Positions 1-8,118 of a stretch of DNA of 64,000 nucleotides are shown here, piece after piece; position 1 is the first letter of the stretch, and every line of letters begins with the position of its first letter. The translations under genes were made by a program, and so were the position numbers. The DNA comes from Bacteroidota bacterium (GTDB lineage Bacteria; Bacteroidota; Bacteroidia; Bacteroidales; Dysgonomonadaceae), in NCBI GenBank assembly GCA_023437305.1, contig JAEZGN010000023.1, forward strand, positions 310,001-374,000, in the 5' to 3' direction. Under the pieces are notes generated by a model, which was not told the DNA's origin, ran no database searches, and was given only the letters and a program-made list of their open reading frames with translations.

Positions 1-1
1 A

Positions 2-895
2 AGTCTGCGAGAAAAAGACGGTTCGTACAAAACCGCTCTTAGACATACTGTCACTCCTGATGATATTTTAATAAGGAAAAAAGGATTGAAAAATATCCCG
101 ACTTATACTGTTATGCATCAAGGTGGGACCGTAGATAAATGTGTCAATGTAGTTATTCTGGCTGAGGGCTACACGCTGGCCGAAATGGAAAAATTCAGAC
201 AAAATGCAAAAACAGCATGCGAACAGATTTTGGCACATAGCCCATTTAATCGTATGCAAGATAAGTTCAACTTTATTGCTGTAGAAACAGAATCGAAAGA
301 CTCCGGCGTAAGTGTGCCTCGTAACAATAAATGGAATGAAACCGCCTTTCATTCCCATTTCGATACATTTTATTCTGATCGTTATCTGACTACTACGAAT
401 GTAAAGGATATACACGACCAAATTGCAGGGATACCTTATGCTCATATTATTATATTAGCGAATACCGATGTGTATGGCGGTGGCGGCATTTTTAATGCTT
501 ATACATTAACTACGACGGGGCATGCAGACTTCAAGCCTGTTGTTGTTCACGAATTTGGTCATAGCTTTGGCGGATTGGCCGATGAATACTACTATGAGAA
601 TGATACGTTTAGCGATAGCTACCCTTTTGGTGTAGAACCTTGGGAACCAAATATAACAACGCTTGTTGATTTCAATGTGAAATGGAAAAGCTTATTGGTA
701 AAAGACACTCCAATTCCTACTGATGCTAAGATGGCAGATAAATATCCGATAGGGGTTTTTGAAGGTGGAGGTTATTCGTCCAAAGGGATATATCGTCCTG
801 CTATTGACTGTAGAATGAAGACAAATACTTGCAAAGATTTTTGTCCTGCATGCCAAAAGGCACTCGAACAACTCATTAAATTTTATACCGAATAA
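2..895 (+). CDS. M64 (IgA-peptidase-like) zinc metallopeptidase, 5' end missing
   Basis: The reading frame is open to the left edge of the window, so this is the C-terminal ~297 residues of a longer protein; family members usually have an N-terminal beta domain that would lie outside. The zinc site is visible at bases 548-562 as His-Glu-Phe-Gly-His, followed by Ser-Phe-Gly-Gly-Leu-Ala-Asp-Glu, which matches the M64 pattern HExxHxxGxxxDE. A Cys-rich C-terminus (Cys-Arg-Met-Lys-Thr-Asn-Thr-Cys...Cys-Pro-Ala-Cys) is also typical of the family. M64 enzymes are secreted or surface peptidases; in Bacteroidetes their substrates are mostly unknown, so cleavage of IgA should not be assumed. A TTG at 86 is an internal codon, not the start. 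Confidence 0.9.
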   Translation, partial: SLREKDGSYKTALRHTVTPDDILIRKKGLKNIPTYTVMHQGGTVDKCVNVVILAEGYTLAEMEKFRQNAKTACEQILAHSPFNRMQDKFNFIAVETESKDSGVSVPRNNKWNETAFHSHFDTFYSDRYLTTTNVKDIHDQIAGIPYAHIIILANTDVYGGGGIFNAYTLTTTGHADFKPVVVHEFGHSFGGLADEYYYENDTFSDSYPFGVEPWEPNITTLVDFNVKWKSLLVKDTPIPTDAKMADKYPIGVFEGGGYSSKGIYRPAIDCRMKTNTCKDFCPACQKALEQLIKFYTE

Positions 896-937
896 AAAAA
901 ATATAGTTAAGGATTTTATTTATAAGGATAAAACAGC

Positions 938-945
938 TATTTTTG
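938..945 (+). promoter_or_regulatory. Promoter -7 box TATTTTTG of the TPR gene
   Basis: Exact match to the Bacteroidetes -7 consensus TAnnTTTG, 55 bases before the ATG. No clear -33 TTTG is seen at the expected distance. Confidence 0.5.
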
Positions 946-1000
946 TCGCTGCTAAATTTGAAATAAACAGAATAATATAAATATTTATAACAGATTAAAA

Positions 1001-1705
1001 ATGTCTAAAAAGAAACAAGCTGAATTGCGTGAAGAAAAAGACTGGGAACGTATTGGAACAGCAGTTGCAGAATCAGAACGTTTCATTGAAAAATACCAAA
1101 AACAAATACTTATAGGTATTGGTGCTATTGTAGTGGTAGTTAGTGCTTTTCTTGCATATAACCATTTTATTGTAGGACCAAAAACTACCGAAGCTCAGGT
1201 GGCAATGTTCAGAGGTGAACAATACTTCAGAGCCGGACAAGATTCATTAGCTGTTTTTGGAGATAAAAACGGATATGTAGGATTTGAATCAATCATAAGT
1301 GACTATGGTTCTACTAAAGCCGGAAAGCTGGCTAAACTATATGCCGGAATCTGTTATGCAAATATGGGCAACTACGAGAAAGGTCTTGAATACCTAAAAG
1401 ACTATAGCGGTAGTGATAAAATAATATCGCAACTTGCGAATGGTGCAATCGGCGACTGTTTGGATAATCTAGGGAAATCAGATGAGGCTGTTTCTTATTA
1501 TATCAAGGCTGCTAAAGGTGTAGACAATGCTTCTCAAAGCCCGATGTTATACAAAAAAGCAGGTCTTATATATCGTAATCAAGGAAATTACGATAAAGTA
1601 ATTGAAGTATTTTCAATTATAAAGAATCAATATATGAATTCACCTCTTGCTATTGAAGCAGACAAATATATTGATGAAGCTAATATACTGAAAGGACAGA
1701 AATAA
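1001..1705 (+). CDS. Membrane-anchored tetratricopeptide repeat protein
   Basis: 234 residues. The N-terminal ~35 residues are charged and cytoplasmic-looking, followed by one hydrophobic membrane segment (about residues 37-58, rich in Ile/Val/Ala). The rest is helical TPR-type repeats with the usual Ala/Gly/Tyr spacing (for example AKLYAGICYANMGNYEKGLEYL and YKKAGLIYRNQGNYDKVIEVF). The layout is that of YfgM/TPR_21-like proteins: single transmembrane anchor with an extracytoplasmic TPR domain that docks partner proteins, possibly linked to secretion chaperones. The gene stands alone, with its own promoter and a terminator directly after it. The exact role cannot be told from the sequence. 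Confidence 0.8.
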   Translation: MSKKKQAELREEKDWERIGTAVAESERFIEKYQKQILIGIGAIVVVVSAFLAYNHFIVGPKTTEAQVAMFRGEQYFRAGQDSLAVFGDKNGYVGFESIISDYGSTKAGKLAKLYAGICYANMGNYEKGLEYLKDYSGSDKIISQLANGAIGDCLDNLGKSDEAVSYYIKAAKGVDNASQSPMLYKKAGLIYRNQGNYDKVIEVFSIIKNQYMNSPLAIEADKYIDEANILKGQK

Positions 1706-1726
1706 TAGATCTTATATAATACAACA

Positions 1727-1759
1727 AAAGGGTTCTGCTATACAGCGGAGCCCTTTTTA
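1727..1759 (+). terminator. Intrinsic terminator after the TPR gene
   Basis: GC-containing hairpin (GGGTTCTGCT pairing with AGCGGAGCCC, two G-U pairs, short loop) followed by a run of T, 22 bases after the stop codon. Confidence 0.8.
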
Positions 1760-1858
1760 TTTGTAGATGATTGACTTTTCTAATAATAATCATAGACTAA
1801 AGCAGGTTTTTGAAATAGAAATAAATCAAGAACGAATGCTTAGGTGTAATAATATTGT

Positions 1859-1887
1859 AAAAAAACGGGCTTTAAAAACAAAGCCCG
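1859..1887 (-). terminator. Intrinsic terminator of ahcY
   Basis: Perfect 8-bp stem CGGGCTTT/AAAGCCCG. On the minus strand it is followed by a T run (A run at 1859-1865 on the plus strand), 20-50 bases past the ahcY stop. Confidence 0.85.
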
Positions 1888-1909
1888 TTTATATTTATAG
1901 ATGATATTC

Positions 1910-3328
1910 TTAATATCTGTAATGCTCAGGTTTGTATGGACCTTCTACAGGAACCCCAAGATATTCGGCTTGCGCCTCAGTCAGCTTGGTCAACTTCACA
2001 CCGATTTGTTCAAGGTGTAAGCGTGCAACTTCTTCATCCAAATGCTTCGGCAAACGATAAACGTTCACTTCATAGTCGCGAATCCATAACTCCAATTGAG
2101 CTAAAGTCTGGTTTGTGAATGAGTTACTCATTACGAATGAAGGGTGACCGGTGGCACAACCTAAATTCACTAAACGACCCTCAGCCAAAAGGAATATAGA
2201 ATGCTCATCAGGGAATGTATATTTATCTACCTGCGGCTTAATATTTACATGTTTAATGCTAGGGTAGTTTACAAGTTTGTCCACCTGAATTTCATTGTCA
2301 AAGTGCCCTATGTTACATACTATAGCCTGATCTTTCATTCGAGACATGTGCTCTATTGTTATAATATCCTTGTTGCCTGTTGTTGTAACAAAGATATTAC
2401 CTTCTTTCACGGCCTCTTCCATCGTTGTCACTTCAAAGCCTTCCATTGCTGCCTGCAAGGCGCATATCGGGTCTATCTCAGTTACAATGACACGAGCTCC
2501 GTACGAACGCATAGAATGAGCGCAGCCCTTACCTACATCTCCATATCCTGCAACAACCACAACCTTACCTGCAATCATCACGTCGGTAGCTCTCTTGATA
2601 CCATCGGCTAATGATTCGCGACAACCATAGAGGTTATCAAACTTAGACTTGGTTACCGAGTCGTTTACATTAATAGCCGGAACAAGTAGTTCACCTCGTT
2701 CCATCATTTGGTACAGCCTGTGTACTCCTGTTGTTGTCTCCTCGGATACTCCTTTCCAATCGGCAACTGTACGGTGCCAGCGATTGTTATCTTCTTTCAG
2801 AATACGAGATAAGGTGTCGAGTATAACTTGCTCTTCGTGGCTCGAAGCTTTTTTATTCAGGAAGTCAGCATTTTCTTCGGCTTTATATCCCCAGTGGATA
2901 AGCAGTGTAGCATCGCCGCCATCGTCTACTATCAGGTTCGGGCCTTTCCCTTCAGGGAAAGCTAAGGCTTGCTCTGTGCACCACCAATATTCTTCAAGGG
3001 TTTCTCCCTTCCATGCAAATACGGGTATTCCGGCTGCTGCAATAGCTGCTGCCGCATGGTCTTGGGTGGAGAAAATATTACAGCTAGCCCAACGTATGTC
3101 GGCTCCTAATTCTTTCAGGGTCTCGATAAGTACTGCTGTCTGCACGGTCATGTGTAACGAACCCATGATACGAGCACCTTTCAGCGGTTTTGTTGCTCCA
3201 TATTTCTTGCGAAGTGCCATTAATCCCGGCATTTCATGCTCTGCTATTTCTATTTCTTTTCTCCCAAAGTCTGCCAGATTGATATCTGCTACAAGGTAAG
3301 GGAGGTTTGGCAAAAGTTCTTTTGACAT
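1910..3328 (-). CDS. ahcY: Adenosylhomocysteinase (SAH hydrolase)
   Basis: 472 residues, normal length for bacterial SAH hydrolase. It splits S-adenosylhomocysteine into adenosine and homocysteine, which relieves product inhibition of methyltransferases. The NAD-binding glycine motif GYGDVGKG is at residues 261-268. The catalytic region NVNDSVTKSKFDN and the C-terminal LAEGRLVNLGCATGHPS block, ending in HYRY, are family hallmarks. The gene lies 15 bases downstream of manC on the same strand and ends in a clear terminator, so the two are probably co-transcribed from the manC promoter although their functions are unrelated. Confidence 0.98.
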   Translation of the reverse strand: MSKELLPNLPYLVADINLADFGRKEIEIAEHEMPGLMALRKKYGATKPLKGARIMGSLHMTVQTAVLIETLKELGADIRWASCNIFSTQDHAAAAIAAAGIPVFAWKGETLEEYWWCTEQALAFPEGKGPNLIVDDGGDATLLIHWGYKAEENADFLNKKASSHEEQVILDTLSRILKEDNNRWHRTVADWKGVSEETTTGVHRLYQMMERGELLVPAINVNDSVTKSKFDNLYGCRESLADGIKRATDVMIAGKVVVVAGYGDVGKGCAHSMRSYGARVIVTEIDPICALQAAMEGFEVTTMEEAVKEGNIFVTTTGNKDIITIEHMSRMKDQAIVCNIGHFDNEIQVDKLVNYPSIKHVNIKPQVDKYTFPDEHSIFLLAEGRLVNLGCATGHPSFVMSNSFTNQTLAQLELWIRDYEVNVYRLPKHLDEEVARLHLEQIGVKLTKLTEAQAEYLGVPVEGPYKPEHYRY

Positions 3329-3343
3329 ATATTTATTTGATTG

Positions 3344-4426
3344 TTATATATATTTTTCTCCGTATTTTAGTTTTACGTCAGCAACGAACTGCTTGATACG
3401 CTGTTCTTCCGACTTCTTACAAATTAGTAGCACACCGTCAGCTTCGGCTACAATATAGCCCTCCAAGCCTTGTATAACCGCTAATTTGCCGGCAGGCAAT
3501 GTCACAACATTTTCGGCACTATCAAAAAATATAGTGTTGGCAATGAGCGACGCATTGGCATCATTATCTTTTTCCGATATTTCGTAAAGTGATCCCCAAG
3601 TTCCTAAGTCAGACCATCCGAAATCTGCTGCCTGTACATATACATTTGTAGCTTTTTCCATTATGCCATAATCTATTGATATATTGGGGCAAAATGGAAA
3701 ATTCTCATCAATGAAGGCTTTTTCTTTTTCTGTGCCAAAGGCATCGATACCACGGTCGAAACGAGAAGTTATCTCAGGAAGATGTTCACGAAGTGCGCTT
3801 AAGATGGTTTTGTTATTCCAGATAAAGATACCTGAATTCCACAGGAACTCTCCGCTTTCGAAGAAGACCTTAGCCAGCTCCAAATTAGGTTTTTCGGTAA
3901 AGACTTTTACCTTATTCACTCCGTCCAGTTTCTCTTCGCTCATTTGTATGTATCCATAGCCTGTTTCGGGACGACTAGGCTTAATGCCGAGAGTCAATAA
4001 CGTATTGTGCTTAGATACAAATTTGTAAGCGTTCTGAATGATAGAAAGAAATTCATCTTCTTTCAGGATCAAGTGATCGGAAGGAGCAACTACAATATTT
4101 GCTTCAGGATTAAAAGAGTTGATATGGTAAGTCGCAAAAGCAATACATGGAGCTGTATTGCGTCGCATTGGCTCTAACAATATCTGATTGGGTTTCAACT
4201 CAGGCAGTTCTTCTTGTACCATCTGAGCATATTCATTATTGGTGACTATAAATATGTTCTCAAGAGGAAGGATTCTTTTAAACCGGTCTACAGTCATCTG
4301 CAAAAGAGAACGTCCTGTTCCAAAGAAATCAAGGAACTGCTTTGGACGGGCTTCGCGGCTAAAGGGCCAAAAACGGCTGCCAATGCCACCACCCATGATC
4401 ACGCAATAATTGTTCTTGTTATCCAT
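3344..4426 (-). CDS. manC: Mannose-1-phosphate guanylyltransferase
   Basis: 360 residues. Makes GDP-mannose from GTP and mannose-1-phosphate for surface polysaccharides and glycoproteins. The N-terminal nucleotide-binding motif (GGGIGSRFWPFSREARPKQF, residues 12-31) is diagnostic, followed by the EPMRRNTAPCIAFA and FTEKP blocks and the FLWNSGIFIW segment of the sugar pocket. It is the short form without the fused phosphomannose isomerase domain seen in some bacteria. A good -33/-7 promoter lies just upstream. It is the first gene of a likely two-gene transcript with ahcY. Confidence 0.95.
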   Translation of the reverse strand: MDNKNNYCVIMGGGIGSRFWPFSREARPKQFLDFFGTGRSLLQMTVDRFKRILPLENIFIVTNNEYAQMVQEELPELKPNQILLEPMRRNTAPCIAFATYHINSFNPEANIVVAPSDHLILKEDEFLSIIQNAYKFVSKHNTLLTLGIKPSRPETGYGYIQMSEEKLDGVNKVKVFTEKPNLELAKVFFESGEFLWNSGIFIWNNKTILSALREHLPEITSRFDRGIDAFGTEKEKAFIDENFPFCPNISIDYGIMEKATNVYVQAADFGWSDLGTWGSLYEISEKDNDANASLIANTIFFDSAENVVTLPAGKLAVIQGLEGYIVAEADGVLLICKKSEEQRIKQFVADVKLKYGEKYI

Positions 4427-4446
4427 GTTTGTTTTAAAAATTTATA

Positions 4447-4477
4447 CAAAGTTATATCATACTAATATACAAACAAA
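4447..4477 (-). promoter_or_regulatory. Promoter of manC-ahcY
   Basis: Minus-strand -7 box TAACTTTG (plus-strand CAAAGTTA, 4447-4454) with a -33 TTTG (plus-strand CAAA, 4474-4477) 19 bases upstream. This is a full match to the Bacteroidetes promoter consensus. Confidence 0.65.
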
Positions 4478-4541
4478 ACGATTAGGCACAATAGCGAAAT
4501 AAAATTATACGATTCTTTTTCAAAAAAGTTATACTTGATCT

Positions 4542-4571
4542 TTTGATATATGAAAAATATGTGTACTTTTG
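4542..4571 (+). promoter_or_regulatory. Promoter of tRNA-Leu
   Basis: -33 TTTG at 4542-4545 and -7 box TACTTTTG at 4564-4571, 18 bases apart, ending 17 bases before the mature tRNA. Confidence 0.65.
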
Positions 4572-4588
4572 CACCGCACTAGGCACAA

Positions 4589-4672
4589 GCCCAGATGGCG
4601 GAATTGGTAGACGCGCTGGTCTCAAACACCAGTGGATTCACTTCCATGCCGGTTCGATCCCGGCTCTGGGTA
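4589..4672 (+). tRNA. tRNA-Leu (anticodon CAA)
   Basis: 84 bases with the long variable arm of class II tRNAs. The acceptor arms GCCCAGA and TCTGGGT pair, with A at 4672 as discriminator base. The anticodon stem CTGGT/ACCAG holds the loop CTCAAAC, giving anticodon CAA, which reads the Leu codon TTG. The T arm CCGGTTCGATCCCGG is intact. CCA is not encoded, so the CCA-adding enzyme (encoded at 58.8 kb) is needed to finish it. Confidence 0.97.
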
Positions 4673-4678
4673 CAGAAG

Positions 4679-4711
4679 CGGAGAAAGTTGAAAAACTCTC
4701 TCCGTTTTTTT
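4679..4711 (+). terminator. Terminator after tRNA-Leu
   Basis: 11-bp stem CGGAGAAAGTT/AACTCTCTCCG (one mismatch), GAAA loop, then seven T. Confidence 0.85.
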
Positions 4712-4812
4712 GTTTTTTGTCTCGCAATTTGTTGTTTTTCTCAGATGTTAAATCAAGTACAAAATTTTCGGTTTGTGTTTTATAGGGCAATATACAATAT
4801 AGGATCTTAGAC

Positions 4813-5193
4813 TTATCCGATAACTATTTTCTCGTTCATGTTAGTTATCAACGTCCCTCCATAATTGAATGTTACTTTAGCTTCATCTTTATTTACCCAA
4901 TCTTTAATAACCCCTTTATTGACAGATAAGCCTGAAAATTGTTTTGGGACTCTTATTTTTGAATTATCAACAATAATAAACAGCATGTAAACTCCCCAAC
5001 CAAAACTTCTTATACCACATTGTAGCGCATTTATAGGTGTCGATTTAATAAGAGTATCAACTATTTCTCTTTTTGTAAAGGCTCCTATTTGGGGTTCGTA
5101 TGGATTCCAATAATGGTTCCAAATCTCTTGTTTTTCGGAGATAGGAAGAGCATCCCATTCTAAAAAAGTAATATCATTATTTAACAACTTCAT
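4813..5193 (-). CDS. Hypothetical protein (126 aa)
   Basis: No family recognised. 126 residues, soluble, no signal peptide, Trp-rich N-terminal half (WDALPISEKQEIWNHYWNPYEP). The plausible composition and an ATG start preceded by A-rich sequence support a real gene. It lies alone on the minus strand between the tRNA-Leu terminator and another hypothetical gene, in a stretch of genes that all lack clear relatives. AT content is higher than in the housekeeping genes around it. Confidence 0.6.
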   Translation of the reverse strand: MKLLNNDITFLEWDALPISEKQEIWNHYWNPYEPQIGAFTKREIVDTLIKSTPINALQCGIRSFGWGVYMLFIIVDNSKIRVPKQFSGLSVNKGVIKDWVNKDEAKVTFNYGGTLITNMNEKIVIG

Positions 5194-5379
5194 AGTTTTT
5201 ATATTTGAAGGTATTACAAATGTAATATATTCTACTTTTTTATAGCTTCGGTATCCAATCCTTAATTCATAAATTTAATCTAAATCTTTAAGAAATTGGT
5301 TTGAGAATAGAAAGATTGAGGCGTGTTATAAATTTATCTTTTGTCAAGGTGTAAAAAGGATGTAAAAAATAAATTGGTA

Positions 5380-6252
5380 TTAACTATCTGTACTTTGGAA
5401 ACAGTCTTTTGTTCGTAAAATTCTTTGTTCAAGCCTTTCATTTAAAACTTGAGATAGATTATTTAATTTCAAATTAGAAAAAACTAAAGTATCCACAAGG
5501 TCAATATAGTAAAGTAGAATAGCAGGCATTCTATGATAAATATAATTCCATTGTGCATATATATCTTCCGAAGTACTAAATATAAAATTGAGATTCATAG
5601 CTCCCGTTCTATTATGGGGATTGCGAGTTGTGACAGGATGCAATGCTTTGTCCGACATATTTATGAAACTATCTGATATATTCCTATTATAAATAGTATC
5701 GTATATAAAATCTCCAGGTATATTATTCATAATTAAATTACCCTTAGAAGCTATTAATAAATCTTTTAGGTTCAGAGGAAATTTGGCAGCATCAAAGTCT
5801 ATCTCTTTGTTTTGTAAAAGCTCTTTTCCGTTAATAAATTTTTCAAGGAAATTATCCTCGAATAATAATCTTAATATTATCACCATATTGAAAACAAGAG
5901 GCCTTCGGAATAAAGAAAATGATACTGTTAATCGCATTTTCTTAGAGCAATAAAAAGCTTCTTGCAAAAAATAACAGTTATCTATAATTAAACCATGTAT
6001 AAGATTATTTATTACTAACCTTTCGAACTCCTCTTTTTTATTGGTATCTAACAAAAAATCAAAAATATCACCTGTTGAATTTTTTAATAAATCTAGTTCC
6101 TTTTCATTTATTGGTATTGAAAGGCCTTTTAATTCTTTATATATGTCATTCGTTATAAAATCTTCCATTTGCTTAATCAATGACATACAAGTATCATGCA
6201 TTTTATGAAATTCTTCTGGTAAATACAAATATTCGTCACTTTGTATTTTCAT
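5380..6252 (-). CDS. Hypothetical protein (290 aa)
   Basis: No family recognised. 290 residues, mostly alpha-helical by composition, with Leu/Ile/Asn/Lys-rich segments and no signal peptide. The N-terminal part (EEFHKMHDTCMSLIKQMEDF) looks amphipathic. The central part carries several Phe/Leu-rich stretches, but none long enough to be a sure membrane span. Low GC and lack of recognisable motifs fit an accessory gene. It is followed by 180 bases of AT-rich spacer towards the XRE regulator gene, which is transcribed the same way but probably separately. Confidence 0.65.
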   Translation of the reverse strand: MKIQSDEYLYLPEEFHKMHDTCMSLIKQMEDFITNDIYKELKGLSIPINEKELDLLKNSTGDIFDFLLDTNKKEEFERLVINNLIHGLIIDNCYFLQEAFYCSKKMRLTVSFSLFRRPLVFNMVIILRLLFEDNFLEKFINGKELLQNKEIDFDAAKFPLNLKDLLIASKGNLIMNNIPGDFIYDTIYNRNISDSFINMSDKALHPVTTRNPHNRTGAMNLNFIFSTSEDIYAQWNYIYHRMPAILLYYIDLVDTLVFSNLKLNNLSQVLNERLEQRILRTKDCFQSTDS

Positions 6253-6435
6253 ATATTGATGTTTTATAAAAGTTTTACCTTCATCTGTCCGTATCCCTTA
6301 ATTTTTTCTTGCAAATTCGCTTTTAATATCCCGCAGCAAATACACTTTAATAACAAGAATATTAATTCCCCTTTTACAATAAGATAGCTATGGATCTAGC
6401 TGGTTTATACATAATATCTTTAAGGTTAGCATATT

Positions 6436-6849
6436 TCACCCCTTCCTCTCCTTCAATACCTCATGCAACAAAGAAATAGCCTCTTCTTTGTCCTTCAACA
6501 TTCTTTCGTATAAAGCTATTTTCTCATCATATAACTCAACAACTTTATCTATTGGATTAAAAGTAGGCTGATTGAATATTGAACCAGAATTATCATGTAA
6601 TGTACTTGAAATAATATTGATGGAAGCTCCTTGTTCAAGTTCAGTAATAGCCTCAACAGGAATATCCAAAACCTTAGCAATCTTTTCTAAAATATCCTGT
6701 TCGAGCTTATCCTTTTTCTCATAGCTCGAAAGCGTAGCTTGTGATACTCCTATTTGCTCTGCCAGAACATCTTGATTAATATTTCGCCATTCTCTCCATC
6801 GGCGAACGTTTGGACCATGATTGCTCTTCTTTATGCTTGTTTCTTCCAT
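6436..6849 (-). CDS. XRE-family transcriptional regulator
   Basis: 137 residues. An N-terminal helix-turn-helix of the Cro/CI type covers about residues 15-70, with the typical core DVLAEQIGVSQATLSSYEKK. A linker is followed by a C-terminal helix (about residues 100-137, heptad-like, EKIALYERMLKDKEEAISLL) that probably forms a coiled-coil dimer. No ligand or toxin domain is attached and no toxin partner is adjacent, so its target is unknown; autoregulation is usual for the family. Small regulators of this type are common in accessory regions. A -7 box lies 30 bases before the ATG. Confidence 0.88.
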   Translation of the reverse strand: MEETSIKKSNHGPNVRRWREWRNINQDVLAEQIGVSQATLSSYEKKDKLEQDILEKIAKVLDIPVEAITELEQGASINIISSTLHDNSGSIFNQPTFNPIDKVVELYDEKIALYERMLKDKEEAISLLHEVLKERKG

Positions 6850-6878
6850 GTCTTTCTATTTGTGAATTTGTTTATATG

Positions 6879-6886
6879 CAAAAATA
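6879..6886 (-). promoter_or_regulatory. Promoter -7 box of the XRE gene
   Basis: Minus-strand TATTTTTG (plus-strand CAAAAATA) matches TAnnTTTG, 30 bases upstream of the ATG; no -33 element is evident. Confidence 0.4.
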
Positions 6887-6983
6887 AGCATTTAGAGTTA
6901 ATAATGATTTATTTGCTAAGATAATATTTTAACAGTTAGGATATTAATATATTATTTGTGTTTCTGATATCTTATTCTCTCAA

Positions 6984-7331
6984 TTGATAGGAAATGAGAG
7001 GCTGTGCCCTTTACTTTGCAATTGTGAATTATACAAACTCAATTATAGCAACCCTTACAAATACAAAAGTGCAGTAAGCCTAATGCAAACATTTATGGAA
7101 AAATTAGAAAGAGGGGATATAAATCTGGAACCGATATATACATTCTTTAAAGAAGATATTTCTCCTAAAGACTTTGCGAAACTATTGGATGAATTTTTAT
7201 ATAACTATGTCGTTCTATTTATACAATGTCAGTCTGATGCTATAATTAGCACGCATAAAGATACTCTCGAATTTATCCACTATCTAAAAACCTTACGGGA
7301 TATTGTTCCTTTGTGTGACAAAAGGCAATAA
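6984..7331 (+). CDS. Hypothetical protein (up to 115 aa), start uncertain
   Basis: No family recognised. The frame reads like real protein (for example DISPKDFAKLLDEFLYNYVVLF) and ends just before a terminator, but the only start in reach of the full frame is TTG at 6984; the frame is open back to a TAA at 6945. The first in-frame ATG is codon 34 (7083), which would give 82 residues and drop a Cys-rich start (CPLLCNC). It could be a short intact gene, a gene with a non-standard start, or the tail of a decayed gene. It is divergent from the XRE gene. Confidence 0.45.
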   Translation: MIGNERLCPLLCNCELYKLNYSNPYKYKSAVSLMQTFMEKLERGDINLEPIYTFFKEDISPKDFAKLLDEFLYNYVVLFIQCQSDAIISTHKDTLEFIHYLKTLRDIVPLCDKRQ

Positions 7332-7386
7332 AGCGATCAAATTCCAAAATATAGGTTTGAGAATAGAATTGTTAAGGGTGCACAGC

Positions 7387-7418
7387 AATCCTGATAGAGA
7401 AATCTGTCAGGATTTTTT
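7387..7418 (+). terminator. Terminator between convergent genes
   Basis: Perfect 8-bp stem AATCCTGA/TCAGGATT followed by six T on the plus strand. The stem overlaps the stop codon of the minus-strand acetyltransferase gene (7407-7409), so it mainly serves the plus-strand gene. Confidence 0.75.
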
Positions 7419-7859
7419 CATTTCATTTTTTAGATAAACCATGTCTATTAGTTGCTTGCCATTTTCAAATATTTGATGGTCGTAATTGTCTATGAAAAAG
7501 TTTTTTACGGTGTGAGAATATATAAAGCCAAACTTTTTGTAAAATGACAATATAGTAGGATCGTCGCCTGTACCAACCAATAATATGTCACATTTGTCTT
7601 TGTAGTTGTCAATTATGTATCTCATCATTAAACTCCCGTATCCTTTCCCCTGTTCCTTTTGGTAAGTTGCAATATTTTTGATTTCGAAACTTTTCTCGTC
7701 TTCTTGAGTGACGACACAAACGGTTTTTAGATCAGTGTCGTATAACGCAAATAGTTCTCCTCTTTCTAAATATCTGTGGATCATGCTTTCCTGTTCATCG
7801 CCTAAGAGCAGCAGGTTCATAAACCGGTCTTTACCCTTTGTTATTTTTTCTATTTTCAT
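7407..7859 (-). CDS. GNAT-family N-acetyltransferase
   Basis: 150 residues, normal for a single-domain GNAT enzyme. The acetyl-CoA binding motif A is visible as QKEQGKGYGSLMMRY (Q/RxxGxG/A pattern), following the beta-4 strand FEIKNIATY. The segment SFYKKFGFIYSHTVKNFF is the usual beta5-alpha4-beta6 end. The enzyme transfers an acetyl group from acetyl-CoA to an amine; the substrate cannot be told. It appears monocistronic. Internal Met14 is a possible alternative start (111 bases of shared sequence do not decide), but the longer version keeps the first strand. Confidence 0.88.
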   Translation of the reverse strand: MKIEKITKGKDRFMNLLLLGDEQESMIHRYLERGELFALYDTDLKTVCVVTQEDEKSFEIKNIATYQKEQGKGYGSLMMRYIIDNYKDKCDILLVGTGDDPTILSFYKKFGFIYSHTVKNFFIDNYDHQIFENGKQLIDMVYLKNEMKKS

Positions 7860-7956
7860 TTTAGCAGGATGTTGATATTAATATCAAATATAAACATTAT
7901 AGTTTATGATTCCCTCTATCTACTCATTTGCTTCTTCTCCGAACAGTTCAGTTTTT

Positions 7957-7986
7957 AATAAAAAGGGAGATGCAAAGATCTCCCTT
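7957..7986 (-). terminator. Terminator of the large secreted-protein gene
   Basis: Perfect 9-bp stem AAGGGAGAT/ATCTCCCTT, followed on the minus strand by a T run, ~130 bases past the stop at 8119. Confidence 0.75.
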
Positions 7987-8118
7987 CCCTACTCATAGCT
8001 TTGTTAATCAGGCTTTCTTCGGAAAGCAAACTTAAGATTGAAAAGTTGCAAAAGCTCTAGGGATAGCTATTTTTAATTTAGTAATTAGTTAAGCCAATCC
8101 CCTTGAGTTATTTTTTAT

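Noticed and set aside
2201..3299. Long antisense frames within ahcY
   Set aside because: Mirror frames of a well-conserved gene; no independent promoter or start.
4543..4810. Two overlapping frames over tRNA-Leu
   Set aside because: Both translate the tRNA and its terminator.
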